NCBI RefSeq assembly: GCF_900496995.4 | Contig: NC_044018.1 | Location: 5,728,501 to 5,792,500, forward strand | Origin: Aquila chrysaetos chrysaetos | Taxonomy: Eukaryota > Chordata > Aves > Accipitriformes > Accipitridae | Direction: 5' to 3' | DNA length: 64,000 bases | Shown here: positions 35,395 to 46,735 of the stretch, in pieces | Numbering within the stretch: position 1 is the stretch's first letter | Layout: the number at the start of each line of letters is the position of its first letter | Position numbers and translations under genes: made by a program | The notes under the pieces: generated by a model | What the model was told of the DNA's origin: nothing | What the model saw: only the letters and a program-made list of their open reading frames with translations | Database searches by the model: none

Positions 35395-35456
35395 GTCTGT
35401 TCCCTGAGTCTTCAGCCGTCCAGTGAGACACCAGCGACAGCAGCGGGCTCCCCGCC
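35395..35456 (+). other. candidate exon (62 nt), product unknown
   Basis: The plus-strand acceptor (aacaactttattcctcag|G) and donor (CGCC|GTGAGTAC) bound 62 GC-rich nt that are open in one frame only (peptide begins VCSLSLQPSSETPATAAG). It sits at the left end of a GC- and CpG-richer patch, so it could also be part of a promoter-proximal noncoding exon. Confidence 0.18.
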
Positions 35457-36700
35457 GTGAGTACCTGCCTCCGGGAAAGGGGGGGGGCCGAGATCACCAG
35501 CACGCTTCACGTAGGCGACCACGAACATCACGCACTGATAAAAGCACTGCTTCAGTAAACCACCCTTCAACAGCTTGTGACAAAATGCTTTCCAGCGAAG
35601 TCAGTTCTGGGCTTTGGTTTACCTTTTATCTGCCAGCGGCGTAAACCTTTTCAATAATCACATAAAACTGTGTTGCTGTGTCCAGGAACAGGATATATCC
35701 AAGATATATCATCCAAGTCTGTTAAAGAACATAGTCTAGATCTCAGCTACCCAGCTCTTTTATTGTTGCTCTCTGCTACTGGGAATAACGACATTCCCGA
35801 GGCTGATGGAAACATAGGATCTCTGAAAAACAAGGACCAAATGTATTTTTCAGACACCTCATGCAATACCACCAGTGGAAGGAGAACAAAATGTAGGGCT
35901 TGTATGGCTGTCCTTCAGCTCATTTGGCCAAATTTGCAATGCTGCAGTTAACTAGCAAACGCTGTTCTCAGGGCTGGGCTGGTATTATAAGAAAGAAAAA
36001 CAAGGCAAAAGGATCATGGCTTCTGTTGCAGCAAGAACTGGGGTGTGGGAGTGGGGTACCAATGTCTGCCAAAAGAAAAAAAGAACAAAATTGGTAGGGA
36101 GAGATCATTTTAAGTTTCTCAGAGGGTACTGTAAACAGTGGAGAAAGAAGGAAAAAAATGGAACTATAAAACAATACTTGGCAGCCAGCTTTGCAAAACA
36201 AACATATTTTCACAAAGTTCTTCCCATCACTGCCACCAGCTTTAATAGGCTTTATTTGTCTGAGAGCAAGAAACCCTTTTTAATTGTCAGAGAAAAGGCG
36301 ACGCTGCTTAGCACACATAGAAATTCCTCCTCTGAGCCCCACTTCAACCAGACGCTGCTCTCCGTTCACAGTCAGAGGGAGAAATTCCTTCCCCCGGGCT
36401 GCAAAACCTGTAGCTGGGCTCCATCACCACCCTTCCCTGGTCTGAGGGAGCGAGCCCCTTCTCCTGCGGAACAAGCCAAAATCCAGCAAGTTATTATTGC
36501 CGTGGGTCTAACGGCCCGTAACTGTCTGCCCATGCCATGATAGTGGCAAAGCACGCAGCAGGTCTCCACGGGGCACCAGACCTCGATGGATACAACCTGC
36601 TGGACCCCAGTGCAACTGGGAAAGCTTAATCCCCCCACCGCAATGGAAACGCAGGGGTTCCCGAGTATTCCCGCTCTCCTCGCGAGCATCGCAATTAGTT
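35457..36700. promoter_or_regulatory. GC- and CpG-richer patch, possible weak CpG island
   Basis: CpGs are unusually frequent at 35440-35530 and again at 36290-36690 (for example AAAGGCGACGCTGC, CTAACGGCCCGTAACTG, CTCCTCGCGAGCATCGC), against a CpG-poor background. A 174-codon plus-strand frame spans 36016-36540 but shows no domain, and its length is helped by the composition. A promoter or enhancer is possible. I see no TATA box or clear start. Confidence 0.25.
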
Positions 36701-37194
36701 CACTAATAATTTTACCACCTTATGTCAAACTGGTCAAAACGCTTTGAGTTGCTCAGAGGCCAACGTCTCTCCTCTTCCGATGTGTCTCAACTTGCTGCTT
36801 TAGCTGTACGGCAGCAATAATGTATGCGGGCAACTTTATTATGTCTGAGAATGAAGTTACAGCTAGAAGCCTTGAGACAGACACAGAAAAGACTTTAGGT
36901 ATGGTTAGATACTGAAACCTCTGGTTTATGACTCAGGGCATGGCACAGTCACAGCACTCCCATGTGAAAATATACCACTCATAATAAAACCTTCTTCAAC
37001 CTGAGAGCAATTCAGCATGACATAACCTGGATGGCTCCCTCTCTCCAAGGATGGCATTTCTTGACTTTTTAAGGTTTCCTTCTACTGCTGCAGAGGCTCA
37101 GGGTTTTTTTTCTGTAGGAAGTGACAGAAGAGGTTAAATTCCCCCTCCATGTCACTACTGCTCACGAGCTCAGCATATGATTTTTAGCAAATTT
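36701..37194. other. unique sequence, no gene seen
   Basis: I see no repeats, structured elements or coding exons in this interval. Confidence 0.45.
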
Positions 37195-37447
37195 ATTTGG
37201 AAAGAATATGGTGTGGTACAGTCGTCTGAGTACAAGGGCAGGAGCCAGGGCTGGGCTCAGCTCCCAGCTCTGACACTTACTTGCTGTGTGGCCTCAGACA
37301 AACCACTTAATGTCTCTGTGTTTCAATTTCCCCTGCCTTTGAAACAGAAATACTATCACTCAGTAAAAACCTTTTTTGAGGATTGCTTGATTACAGAGCT
37401 AATACATGGCATTTTGAAAACACTGTATGCTATTCCATAATTATTAT
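37195..37447 (+). repeat. MIR-like CORE-SINE, nearly complete
   Basis: The blocks are in consensus order: 'gcaggagccagggctgggct', 'cagctcccagctctgacact', 'tacttgctgtgtggcctcag', 'acaaaccacttaatgtctct', 'gtgtttcaatttcccctgcc', then 'ttttgaggattgcttgatta' and an 'attttgaaaacactgtatgc' tail ending in 'ccataattatta'. It is one of the two best-preserved SINE copies here. Confidence 0.85.
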
Positions 37448-39234
37448 TTTCATTACATTGTATCTTCCATTGTAATGGCTAAAATACCAGATGTACAGAA
37501 ACGGATGCTGAAATCGGCAGTTATCGGATAGGAGGAGCGGGAATTACTTTGAAATAAATTAAATTATTGGGGCAAAACAAGACAGTTCACCTACATTCTT
37601 TTCCTAAAACTGCTGAAATTGTAATGAAAAGGAGCATCTAATGACATTTTGCAACATACTTCTCTTCCCCCACCCCCTGAAAACATCCTGTGAATGCTCT
37701 CTGCAGAGGGCATAGCATCTCTATTCTCCCTTTGATTCAATGGAGCATTTCACCGGGGAAATGCGAACCCAACCAACAACGCAGGGCAGAGAGAGAGTCA
37801 GACTGTAAACAGAGAAATTTTCTCAGGCTCCCAGGCCCTTTGCTGGTGGCGGCATTCGGGTGCGGCCACTTCTAGCCGTGCTCCTTACTGACTGATGCAC
37901 TCTGTCTGCAGCCCGGTGCCTGCTCACCGGAGCGGTGGGAGGTAAGAGGAATTAAGGTAATGCATCAGTGGTTGCCAGTGGAGGAGATGGGAAGGAAAAA
38001 AAAAAGGGGAAAAAAAAAAAAAAGCAAAAGAAATATACTATTTCAATCAAAGTCTGAAATTTGTAGAAGTGGTTTTGGTCTCAATATAGAAAAAATATTT
38101 ATCCAAGAAACTCCTGCTCGGGTGCGAACATCCTACTTCTAGTGGGATTTTGTTTGGCAAAGTGCTGTGAAAGAGTGGAAGCTAATACAGAGCATGTCTA
38201 TAAACAAATATATTTATTTAGTACAGATTGACACATTCACTAGAGTATTTCAGTGATTACACGTGTAAAACTATTTCCTATAGTGGTTTCCTTTTGTGAT
38301 TCTGCTAATTTATTCAATCCACCCCATTTTCATGCATTGAATGTTATGAGCCATTTCAGCCACCCAGACTGAAATGCGCGTTTGGAGACTACATGCCTGT
38401 TTTTTCATTTCATCATCTACACATAATTATTTGGTGATATTAGGAATTTGAGCTCAAATGGAAGCCAACCAACATTTTAATAGCTTAAAAATCATACAAA
38501 ATGAAGTCTGCCCTGAGGTTAATGAATAAGAGCCAAATCTTGAGGCTCTTGCTCAGTTTCTACTCACTCCTTATTCAGGCAAAAGTTGAATCAATTGTAG
38601 TTGGACTGATTAAAAACAGAAGAACATATATTTGGACCTTTCTCTCAGGTAAAACTGAATAAATTACCTAGGATTAGGCTGCAGAATGGCATCCCATCGA
38701 TCTTTCACGTGTATTTCTGCAACACGCTGGAGAAAAAACCCAAGTGCTGAGGCAGTTTAACCAGTTAAAACAATACTTTAGCAGCAGAATAAATTATTAT
38801 GCACTACCAGCTCTTATGACATTTATATTAGAAATAGCCCCGAATCAAAACACATTTTCTGGTCCTTCCTGAACGTCTGAAGACCAGGATCGAATCCAAA
38901 GTTAAAAAATGGTCCGTTAGGTATGAAAGCCAAATGCCCTTATCCTTCAAAAGAAAGCTCCATCCCTAATTTGAACTTTAATCCAGGCATATATTGATAC
39001 AGTTATTTGATTTTTGATGACAGGAAGAATTTATAATTTAGGCAATTAAAAGTTATTCTTTAATTATATGCAGGATGTCCTACTCCTTATGCAAAGAATG
39101 CAACGTGCCTGTAAAAAATATAAAGCAGAGCAGTTAATTCCTTTGAACAGTTAACACTTTACTTGTAATTGGTGATAATCACAGAAAGATGCTCCTCCCT
39201 TAAGTAACAACCCATTTAGTATTGGCCAGCCATG
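37448..39234. other. unique sequence, no gene seen
   Basis: It contains a 7-bp hairpin at 37745-37764 (GCATTTC/GAAATGC), a small GC-rich patch at about 37840-37940 with a tiny splice-bounded segment that I do not support as an exon, and an A/G-rich stretch at 37990-38030. Confidence 0.4.
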
Positions 39235-39543
39235 TCAAAGTAATGACACATTTATCCCATTCAAGCCAGATTTAAGCACGAGGATGTGGAAAGGAAAGTA
39301 GTATGAAGAACAGATTTCTTCAGTATATGCAAAGCGAATAAGAGAAGGAAAAAAATTGATGACAGGAATGATCTGGTCATCTGTGAACAATACCAGATCC
39401 CCTGACTTGGTCTGTGTGACAGCGGCCCTGCTCACTACTATCTCCTGACAGCCTACAATTAGGATCTCAATGCCGAAACGTGCCGAGCACATGAAGAGCT
39501 CGACTGTGGGTGGCTTCATTTGTAAACGAGCAAGTGGGGACAC
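39235..39543 (-). other. 102-codon open frame, doubtful
   Basis: The minus-strand frame contains FGIEILIVGCQEIVVSRAAV and looks more hydrophobic and protein-like than its neighbours. I find no convincing donor at its end, no domain and no homolog. An internal acceptor-like site (gagatcctaattgtag) could start an exon inside it. It is probably fortuitous. Confidence 0.12.
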
Positions 39544-39638
39544 GTAAAGCGGGCAGTGTCCTCCTCTTCACCACTCATGCTGCAGGGACTGGTCCTGCTG
39601 CCCCAGGACCTGGGTCTCTCCCCAGCAGTTCCTAACAG

Positions 39639-39760
39639 CGGCTACCTGCAGGACAGACAGACTCCTTCACCTATTTAGACAGAGGTCTAACGAGCGCTAA
39701 CGGCACTAACGGCACATTGGCCAGCATGCAAAGACCGATCAAAGCCTTGCAGGCTCCCGC
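39639..39760 (+). other. candidate exon (122 nt), product unknown
   Basis: The plus-strand acceptor (cagcagttcctaacag) and donor (CCCGC|GTAAGG) bound 122 nt that are open in one frame (40 codons). That frame has stops immediately outside both splice sites. The peptide includes TDSFTYLDRGLTSANGTNG with two N-glycosylation-type sites. The exon holds a degenerate CTAACGGCA tandem motif (about 39689-39710) and is richer in CpG than its flanks. I recognise no homolog. Confidence 0.2.
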
Positions 39761-40027
39761 GTAAGGCAGCCTGTACAGAAAAGGGCCCCTGCTGCACCGC
39801 CAAAGAGCTTCTGGCAAGTTACGAGCTGCAAGGATGTACTAAGAAACCTGGGATGCCAAGGAAGGCCAGGCTTTTTTTTTACATTGTACTTTTAAAATGA
39901 CATTATATCGACATTCATATGTTGGAAAAGCTGGTTCAGAAGGCACCATGAACTTCTAGTCTCTCTAATGTGTGGCTCAAGTTATCCATAATCTTTTCAA
40001 ATGTCTTTCTGTCTGCCTATTCCTTAC

Positions 40028-40077
40028 CTGCCTAACGTCTTGGCAAAACGGGCCATCCCAGAGACACCGGACGGTTG
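40028..40077 (-). other. candidate exon (50 nt), product unknown
   Basis: A minus-strand acceptor (gaattctgctattctcag) and donor (GGCAG|GTAAGG), both good, bound 50 CpG-rich nt. Two frames are open. The short length and ambiguous frame keep confidence low. Confidence 0.13.
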
Positions 40078-40389
40078 CTGAGAATAGCAGAATTCCAAAA
40101 CGTCCTTCCTAGAATTGGCTAAAAATTCCTTTTGGTCATTTCTGGTTGATTGGTCTGCGGAGGGGGCAATAATATTTACTTTGTGAAGAAAATGAAGTAA
40201 CTAGGCGGACTCTGAACTTTCATACTGTACTCCCTCTCCACAGACCCACTTATACACATTACTTGCTACGGCACACTTTACTTAAATGAAACTTATTTTG
40301 AAATGCTAGTTCAGACTAACAATATCTCGGCAGTCTGACACATCACATCAAACTCTCTCTCTTCTTTGGTATCACATCTCATCTTTTTC

Positions 40390-40860
40390 TTTTGTACCCT
40401 GCTTTACAGAAGACATACATTTATATGCATATCTATGAAATTGATACTTGTCTGAAAACAAACTGGCCAGGCCATGAGATTCTTCTGGCTGATTGCCATT
40501 GTTCAGTCATTAAATATAGGCTTACGAATAGGGAGATGGATTACCCGCTTGTAACTCCATCAAGGGCTTTTCATGATATCGCAGCCCATATTTTTTTAAT
40601 AACGTTGAGGAATATTTAAATCCTGTATGAAAGTTTTTTCATAAGTACTTCTTTGATGTTGGAACATTTTGATTTGTGTGCATGCTGACACCAGAACAGC
40701 TCGATTACTGCATGTTCATTTATCAAAGAGCGTGGGGTCGATCCCGTTCGGATGCGCAATTATTGCATCAAATCCATAACATGCGCTAATCGTGCTGACA
40801 GCAACACCCCCACTTCCGATGGCTGGAAATACAAGAACAGTAAATAATTACTGTAAATGA
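40390..40860. promoter_or_regulatory. candidate conserved noncoding element
   Basis: This segment retains many CpGs in AT-rich surroundings (GTCGATCCCGTTCGGATGCG, CATGCGCTAATCGTGC). It also has facing C/EBP-like half-sites (ATGCGCAAT ... ATTGCATCA, the second CARE/ATF-like) and a TTATCAAAG TCF-like site. A 7-bp inverted repeat ACAGTAA/TTACTGT lies at 40837-40854. There are no repeats. It is the strongest enhancer-like texture in the window, but conservation was not measured. Confidence 0.3.
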
Positions 40861-42934
40861 AGAGTTAGTTAGGTCTTGTTATACGTTATTGTTACTAAAG
40901 CAATAAAGAGTTTATATTAAAAAAAGCAGAAAGGTGGTAGGGGAATTACTGAGCCCCAAACCTAGAACACATTGCAGTTCCTGGTCTTAAAGCTAATGGG
41001 ACCCAGTGGATCCAGACTTCAGCAAAGAGACAGCGTGTTGTCTCAGTCACATTATTTATTGTACTAGTGTAACTCCCTTTTTCTTTGTTTCTCCTCTTCC
41101 CTCCAGCAGAATGGCTGCTGGTAAGATGGGAATGTCAAATCCAGGTTTTCGGCTCTCCAGTAGCTCTGAATTTCCTGGCTTTTGTGGACTGAAATCAGAC
41201 CCTTAACATCGCTTATGTGCATTTTCTTTTGGGTAATTGACATTAATTTTTAGGTTGCATCACCGACATCAATCAGCGCTGTTCTCAGAGGACTAGAGTT
41301 AAGGGGCCACAATAAAAGGGCATGATATTGTTTCTTTTGTTTTATTTTTGGAGGACTTTGACTACTCTATACTTTTCCAGTTGATGTTACATTCTTTTTG
41401 TGTGAGACAGTGTAAAACATTACTGCCTGTCTCGTTTAAAAGAATACTTTGGTATTACGGTAAACGGCTCTAGAGGCTGGGACAGTCAACCCTGGTAAAA
41501 ATTCAAGTTGATACCTTTTGTCTATGTAACACTTTGAAGAAACTATGAAACAGCAACACATTTCTTTAGAAAGAGCTATGTTGCCCGTTACAGATGTTTT
41601 CCATATGGTAAGTGGAAGGTCGGCCCCTTCCCCCTCCACTCATCAGTGTTCTCACATCGTAGAAGGCATCTACAAAGACAACACGGCTGTAAATGATACT
41701 GCACAGAAGCCTCCATCAGCACGTACTGTAAACGAACAAGCTGATTTTCATTGTACAGGGCAGGAGTACGCACCATTGTAGCCCATTTACGGTGAGGATT
41801 TTGACTCTTCAGCCTCCCATTTACTCTGGGGTGAGTGGTCAAGGGAAGCCAGACTAGGCTTCAGATGCTAAGATGATGAAATGGAAAAAATAGATTAAAT
41901 TAGTAAGGGATTACTGCAGATTATCATGCTGCATCAGCTGGTGGGTTCAACACCTTCTCCCTCAAATCCTTATGGGTGGGAAGGAAAATTCTCTCTCACA
42001 CAAGATCATGATTTTAGGGGGAGAAGAATCTGAGGCACCTCAGTGGGGCTAAGACCTGTTTTTTAGACATTGGTACATAGTCATATACACAGGGTCACAG
42101 GCATGCCTTTATAACAGATAGCCTTTGGGTGAAGAATTGATCTGTTGCCTCATATTTTGTGTTGCTCCTATCAATAGGTAGTAACAGCTATAATTAAAAT
42201 GGACTTAGAAGCACAGCTGGGCTTTTAAGAGAGCAGAGTTGTATTTCCAAATGCTCAGCACCTGTAATGGGAATCACATCTTCAAAAGATCTTAGAGCTC
42301 CAAAGCACCATTTTGTCCTGCTTACAGTCTGGTTCAAAAGAGTCCGTCACCCTAGGTGTACTCAGGATGTTTTGTCCTTGCATAAATCCCGGTGTTTTCT
42401 TGGATGCCGGAGCTATTCTAACACTTGAGTCTTGAATGCAGGTGTGACTTTCTAAAAGTTCAATTTGTAACGGAGGCATTTCCTCATCTCAACCACTCCT
42501 TCCCCAAAACACATAATTATCTTATCTCAAAAGCAGTAAACTTCAGAATAAAAAAGAACCCAAGCAAACACGGAATTGGTATTAAAAAAAAAAATCCTTT
42601 TTGCCTATTTCCCTATGCTTCTGGTTTTAGACAAGGCATAGAACCATCTGTTAGTCTATATTTAATTTGTAACTGGACCATTATGTTTCTTCATGGTGGC
42701 CAATATTTGTAACATATATAGATACTAGTTTGTATGTTTTGCCATTAGTTATTATATATGATTGCATAATAGTAATATAATCTCTAACATTTCTACAAAA
42801 TAAACTCTAATGTTGAGATTTTGAAAGCCAACTAGTGATCTTAGCTATTTCACTTCCGGTCATTTCACCAGAAACTATGTGGCTAAAACTTTAAGCAGGC
42901 TCAGAAATAAACCTTAAATAGTATCTACTTAAAC
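40861..42934. other. unique sequence, no gene seen
   Basis: Short open frames overlap on both strands near 41436-41842. A plus-strand 38-nt splice-bounded segment ending at about 41608 (CATATG|GTAAGT) is too short to support. Confidence 0.4.
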
Positions 42935-43360
42935 ATTTCTTCTTTCTTCTCTGCTTTTTCATTCTTATTTCCTTCTCCATTTGTTAAAATGTGCACCACC
43001 ATTGACTCATTTCTTAGAATCTACAAGATATTCCCCAATAACCTGAAAGCTTTTCATTTTCTTCTTTCAACAAATCTTCCTGTTCACCTTTTTCTACTCC
43101 TCATGACAGCATTTTTTTCTAATTCTTTATTACCAGCTCTATTCTCTTTAACCTTAATTAAATCTTTCCTTCTGTTTATCTCTGCCTTTCCCCCTCAGTT
43201 CAGCTTATCCACCCCTTGCTTCCTAGCCCACTCTCCCACCTTTCCATAAGTCATCACTCTCACTTTTGCCCAGTCTCTCTCTCTCTCTGCTGTTTTTCTT
43301 TCCAACCTTATTTCTGCAGGTCCTTGTCTCTTACTGACATCATCTCCTCTGTAAAGTAGT
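42935..43360 (+). repeat. pyrimidine-biased block with (CT)n core
   Basis: Roughly 425 nt are strongly enriched for C and T on the plus strand and include an uninterrupted (TC)n run at 43274-43288. The 86-codon Phe/Leu/Ser-rich frame at 42989-43249 is a by-product of this composition and is not a gene. Confidence 0.6.
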
Positions 43361-46300
43361 GAAGGGCTTCTCTGTCTTGATATAATTCCATCCAAAACTT
43401 TTCTCCCAACCAGCTTTTGGCTCTACAACTGTATTAGCAGTCATTGCAGAAAACTACAGAAAACTGGGTCTACTGCTTATGATAGTTGTAGGACAGAAGA
43501 GTTTTGGCAATACCAAAGGGGGCACCGGCCATGCAAGAGAAATTCCGTGTTTGTGTATAGGAGCAGGAGGATCATAAATGCCAAACTGGAGTAGTCAGCA
43601 GTTGGCACCCGGGGCGCAGAGCCCTTAAAAGCTTGAGGGAGATTTCATACTTCCCACAAGCTTAAGTTCAATCTTGGATATTAAATATAAATGAAGCATG
43701 CAGTTTTCTTTCTTTTGGCTGTAATGATTCAGTTTGCTTAAGGAAAACAAAGCAAGAGGGAGAACAAAAAAAAAGGGCACACGTCACCTTCATATCAAAG
43801 AGAAGCATGCTTGTGCCTAGTCCACTGAAGAAATTGCTCAAAACCACTTCACCTTTGTGGAAATATTCCCCTTGTGAAAGGCTGGGGTTTCTGTCCCAGA
43901 AATGGTGGCCCCTAGGTTTGCCCTGCTCTGAGACTGGATGAACTCACAAGCTGTCATTTCTAGTAAGCTTCTATTTTTCCTTGATAAGTTGGTGTCACTT
44001 AATTGCTGTAATATTTTCTCCCTTTGTCTTTAGCTGGGCATGAGTCAACTGAAAATGCATGACTAAGTCTCACACAGCTCTTAGCAAATGCAGAGATATT
44101 GTGGAGCAGAGTGTGTTTTGGGCTGATATTTATTCCTCAAGGGGAGCTTTTGATGGGGTGAACCATTGATCCTGGGCCTCTGTAGGGGGATGAAATTCAT
44201 CCATCCCCAAGGAAATGACCCTTTTTTGCTATGCTCCATGTAGTACTTATGACAGGTGTTACAGAGTACAAAACTGGGGACAACAAAATATGAGCATGTC
44301 CACACTGCAAAATAAAATATCTCTGTCCCGATCTGCAATAGAATAGTGAAGACGGTTGCTGATTCAGCTTTGGCTTTTGAAGCGACCGGCCAGGGTGCCA
44401 AATAGGGTGGTGTTTTTGTCTTGTGGGCAAATTGTAATCAGGCACCAGGCAGAGTCAACCAACTAATTACTCACAGGCCACTTGCCCAGTATGGAAAGGG
44501 AACAATTTTCAATCTTTGACAGATTGGATGTGAACTGGCAACAGAAGTGAAAGCATCTATTGTCCATTATCCAGTCCAGCCCCAAGACTTCCAATTTCTC
44601 AGTTACCATGTAGCCTGTTCAGAAAGGTTTGTCAAGCAACAGCGTCTCTAAACAATTTACATCAAAATTCCTTACACTATGCCACATATTCAACTTGGCT
44701 TTCCAAAAAGAGCCACATAATAAGTTTCTAACAAGGACACTGGTTATTAAAGTACTCTAGATTTTCTAGGTCAAAGAGGTGAAAGGCAAAGTCAAAATAA
44801 CTGAAATAAAATATCCTATAAATCTTGTGTGTTTACTTACAAATAGCAAAAAGTGAGATATGAAGAGACCTGTGGCTATACTAACCAAAATTCAGCTAGC
44901 TATTTTGAATTATCGTCTTCTTGATGAAAGCAAGATTTAAGGCGCCAGAGTTGGCTTTTGAAATACCCGAACAGTTCAAAACCAAACAGAGCTTAGTAGA
45001 AGCTGGATCCTTCCTTCTTTTCCCATTCCTTCCTCCAAAATGTGCAAGATAGACATGGCAAAGAAATACACTGGTAATGCATGTTGTTCCTTTTTGTACA
45101 ATTAAAAGCCAAAAGTAGATACCTCTTTTGACATATACACTTGCTTAGGTAACCCAGGGATCTAAACTGAGAAGCATAAAATTTCTTAATGCATTTACAA
45201 TGAGGAAATTTTTTAAAATTGCCATCTATATCTCTTACTTCCTAGAAACAGTAAGATCTGCAATTTCTGAAAAGAACATTGTATCATTTCAGTATATTTT
45301 GAGACTTGCTTTTTCACAGTGCTGCATCTTTATATTAGTAGATAGGAAGAGAAAAACATATTTTTGCTGCAGTTTTCTTCTTTAGGAGACACCCCTTTTT
45401 TTTCTACTTCCCAAATGTGTTCAAACCCATACTCACTGTGAAGACTAGAGCAGTTTATCAATTTTTCAAGGAATATGCTTTGTCAAGAATACAGTTAAAA
45501 ACATCTCCCATTTCTTAATTTTACAAGTTGTTATCTGTAATGATGATTTTGCAGCGGTTGAGTAAAACTCATTGAGAACAGATGCCTACTTAGTTAATAA
45601 AATGTTGATTTAAAGAAAAAAAAGAAAAAATGAAGAGTCAGATTGAGGGTCTAAAATGGGTGCAGAGGAGCTGCAACCTACCTCCTAATATGGGGCATGG
45701 ACCAGCCCAGTACAAGTGAAACAGTGAAGTGAGAAGGAAGTGGCTAAGAACGGCAGTGGATGTTCTCGTTCAGTAAAGACTCGGAGCAGTCTGTTGGTGG
45801 GCTCCACAGAACCCCAGATGTAATCCTGCCCCCACCCCACACTTCCTGGCAAAAAAAAAAGAAAACAGTTGGGGTGGGCTGTGGTACCACTTGCCTTCCT
45901 CCTGGGTGAATCCAGAGGAGGAAGGGATCAAGGATAAATTATAGGTCCCTGCAAAAGCTCTGTGTGTTTACGATCGTGCCATCTGGAAACAGTGATAACT
46001 GCACTATTAATGGAGGCGTTACTACAGAAGATCTGCCGTGTCTATTAAAACCAGCCATGCTGTGTGCTGGCTCATGATACATGTTTGCTCTAATTTCCTC
46101 CCTGACTTTTTATTCCTAAAGCTGTCAATAACCCGTTAACCTTCCTGGCACTGAAACTCTAAAACAAAGTCCTATTTCAGCCCTGAGTTTGAATCTGAAT
46201 TGTGATAAGCAATACCAAAGGCTAAGTTTACAATACACAGTTGCCCTAATCTAAATCATGCTATAGGAGGTGTTTTTTTTTTTCCCTTGCTTACATAAAG

Positions 46301-46450
46301 TTCTTTGCATCATAAACCATGATACAACAATGTCATATCCTAAAATTAATTTCTTGACAGCAGAATAGCAGATGTTCTCTACCGGTAACTGACAGCTCGA
46401 TGCTGCAGTTTTCAATGGCCAAAAGTGTCCTGTAATCAGGGGAATTGCTC
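43361..46450. other. unique sequence, no gene seen
   Basis: I found no support for any exon. Poly(A)-like stretches occur near 45616-45631 and 45850. Confidence 0.4.
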
Positions 46451-46454
46451 ACAT

Positions 46455-46735
46455 TCATACAGTTTAAAGCCAGAAGGGAAAATTAGATCATCTAGTCTGA
46501 CCTCCTGTGTACCACAGACCACAGAATTTCAGCCAGTTGCCCCTATTTTGGGCCAGTAACCAGTTTGACAAAAGCATATTTTCCAGAAATTCATTTGACC
46601 TCCATTTGGAGTCATCAAGAACTAGACAATGCAAAACTTCACTTGGTAGTTTGTTCCACTGTTAATTTCCTTGTGCCTTATTTCTAACTTGAATTTCTCT
46701 GGTATTACTTTTCTACATAAATACAAGTTACAAGA
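46455..46735 (-). repeat. old CR1 LINE 3' region (minus strand)
   Basis: Read on plus it follows the reverse complement of an ancient sauropsid CR1: 'aaagccagaagggaaaatta', 'gatcatctagtctgacctcc', 'gaatttcagccagttgcccc', 'ttgacaaaagcatattttcc', 'cttggtagtttgttccactg' and 'gtgccttatttctaacttga'. It covers roughly 280 bp of the 3' end. The match by eye is good for such an old copy. Confidence 0.85.

Noticed and set aside
36016..36540. 174-codon plus-strand open frame, the longest in the window
   Set aside because: No domain, no recognisable homolog, no matching splice context, low-complexity Lys/Pro-rich ends. It lies in a GC-richer patch where stops are rarer, so length alone is weak evidence.
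37895..37945. Tiny plus-strand GC-rich segment between CTGCAG and GTAAGAG
   Set aside because: About 30 nt only. The surrounding hairpin and GC content are suggestive, but nothing supports transcription.
40730..40750. tRNA B-box-like GGGTCGATCCC
   Set aside because: No A-box at the right distance, no cloverleaf pairing, and no terminator T-run.
42989..43249. 86-codon Phe/Leu/Ser-rich frame resembling a membrane protein
   Set aside because: Explained by the pyrimidine-biased block. The hydrophobic residues are encoded by TTT, CTT and TCT codons.
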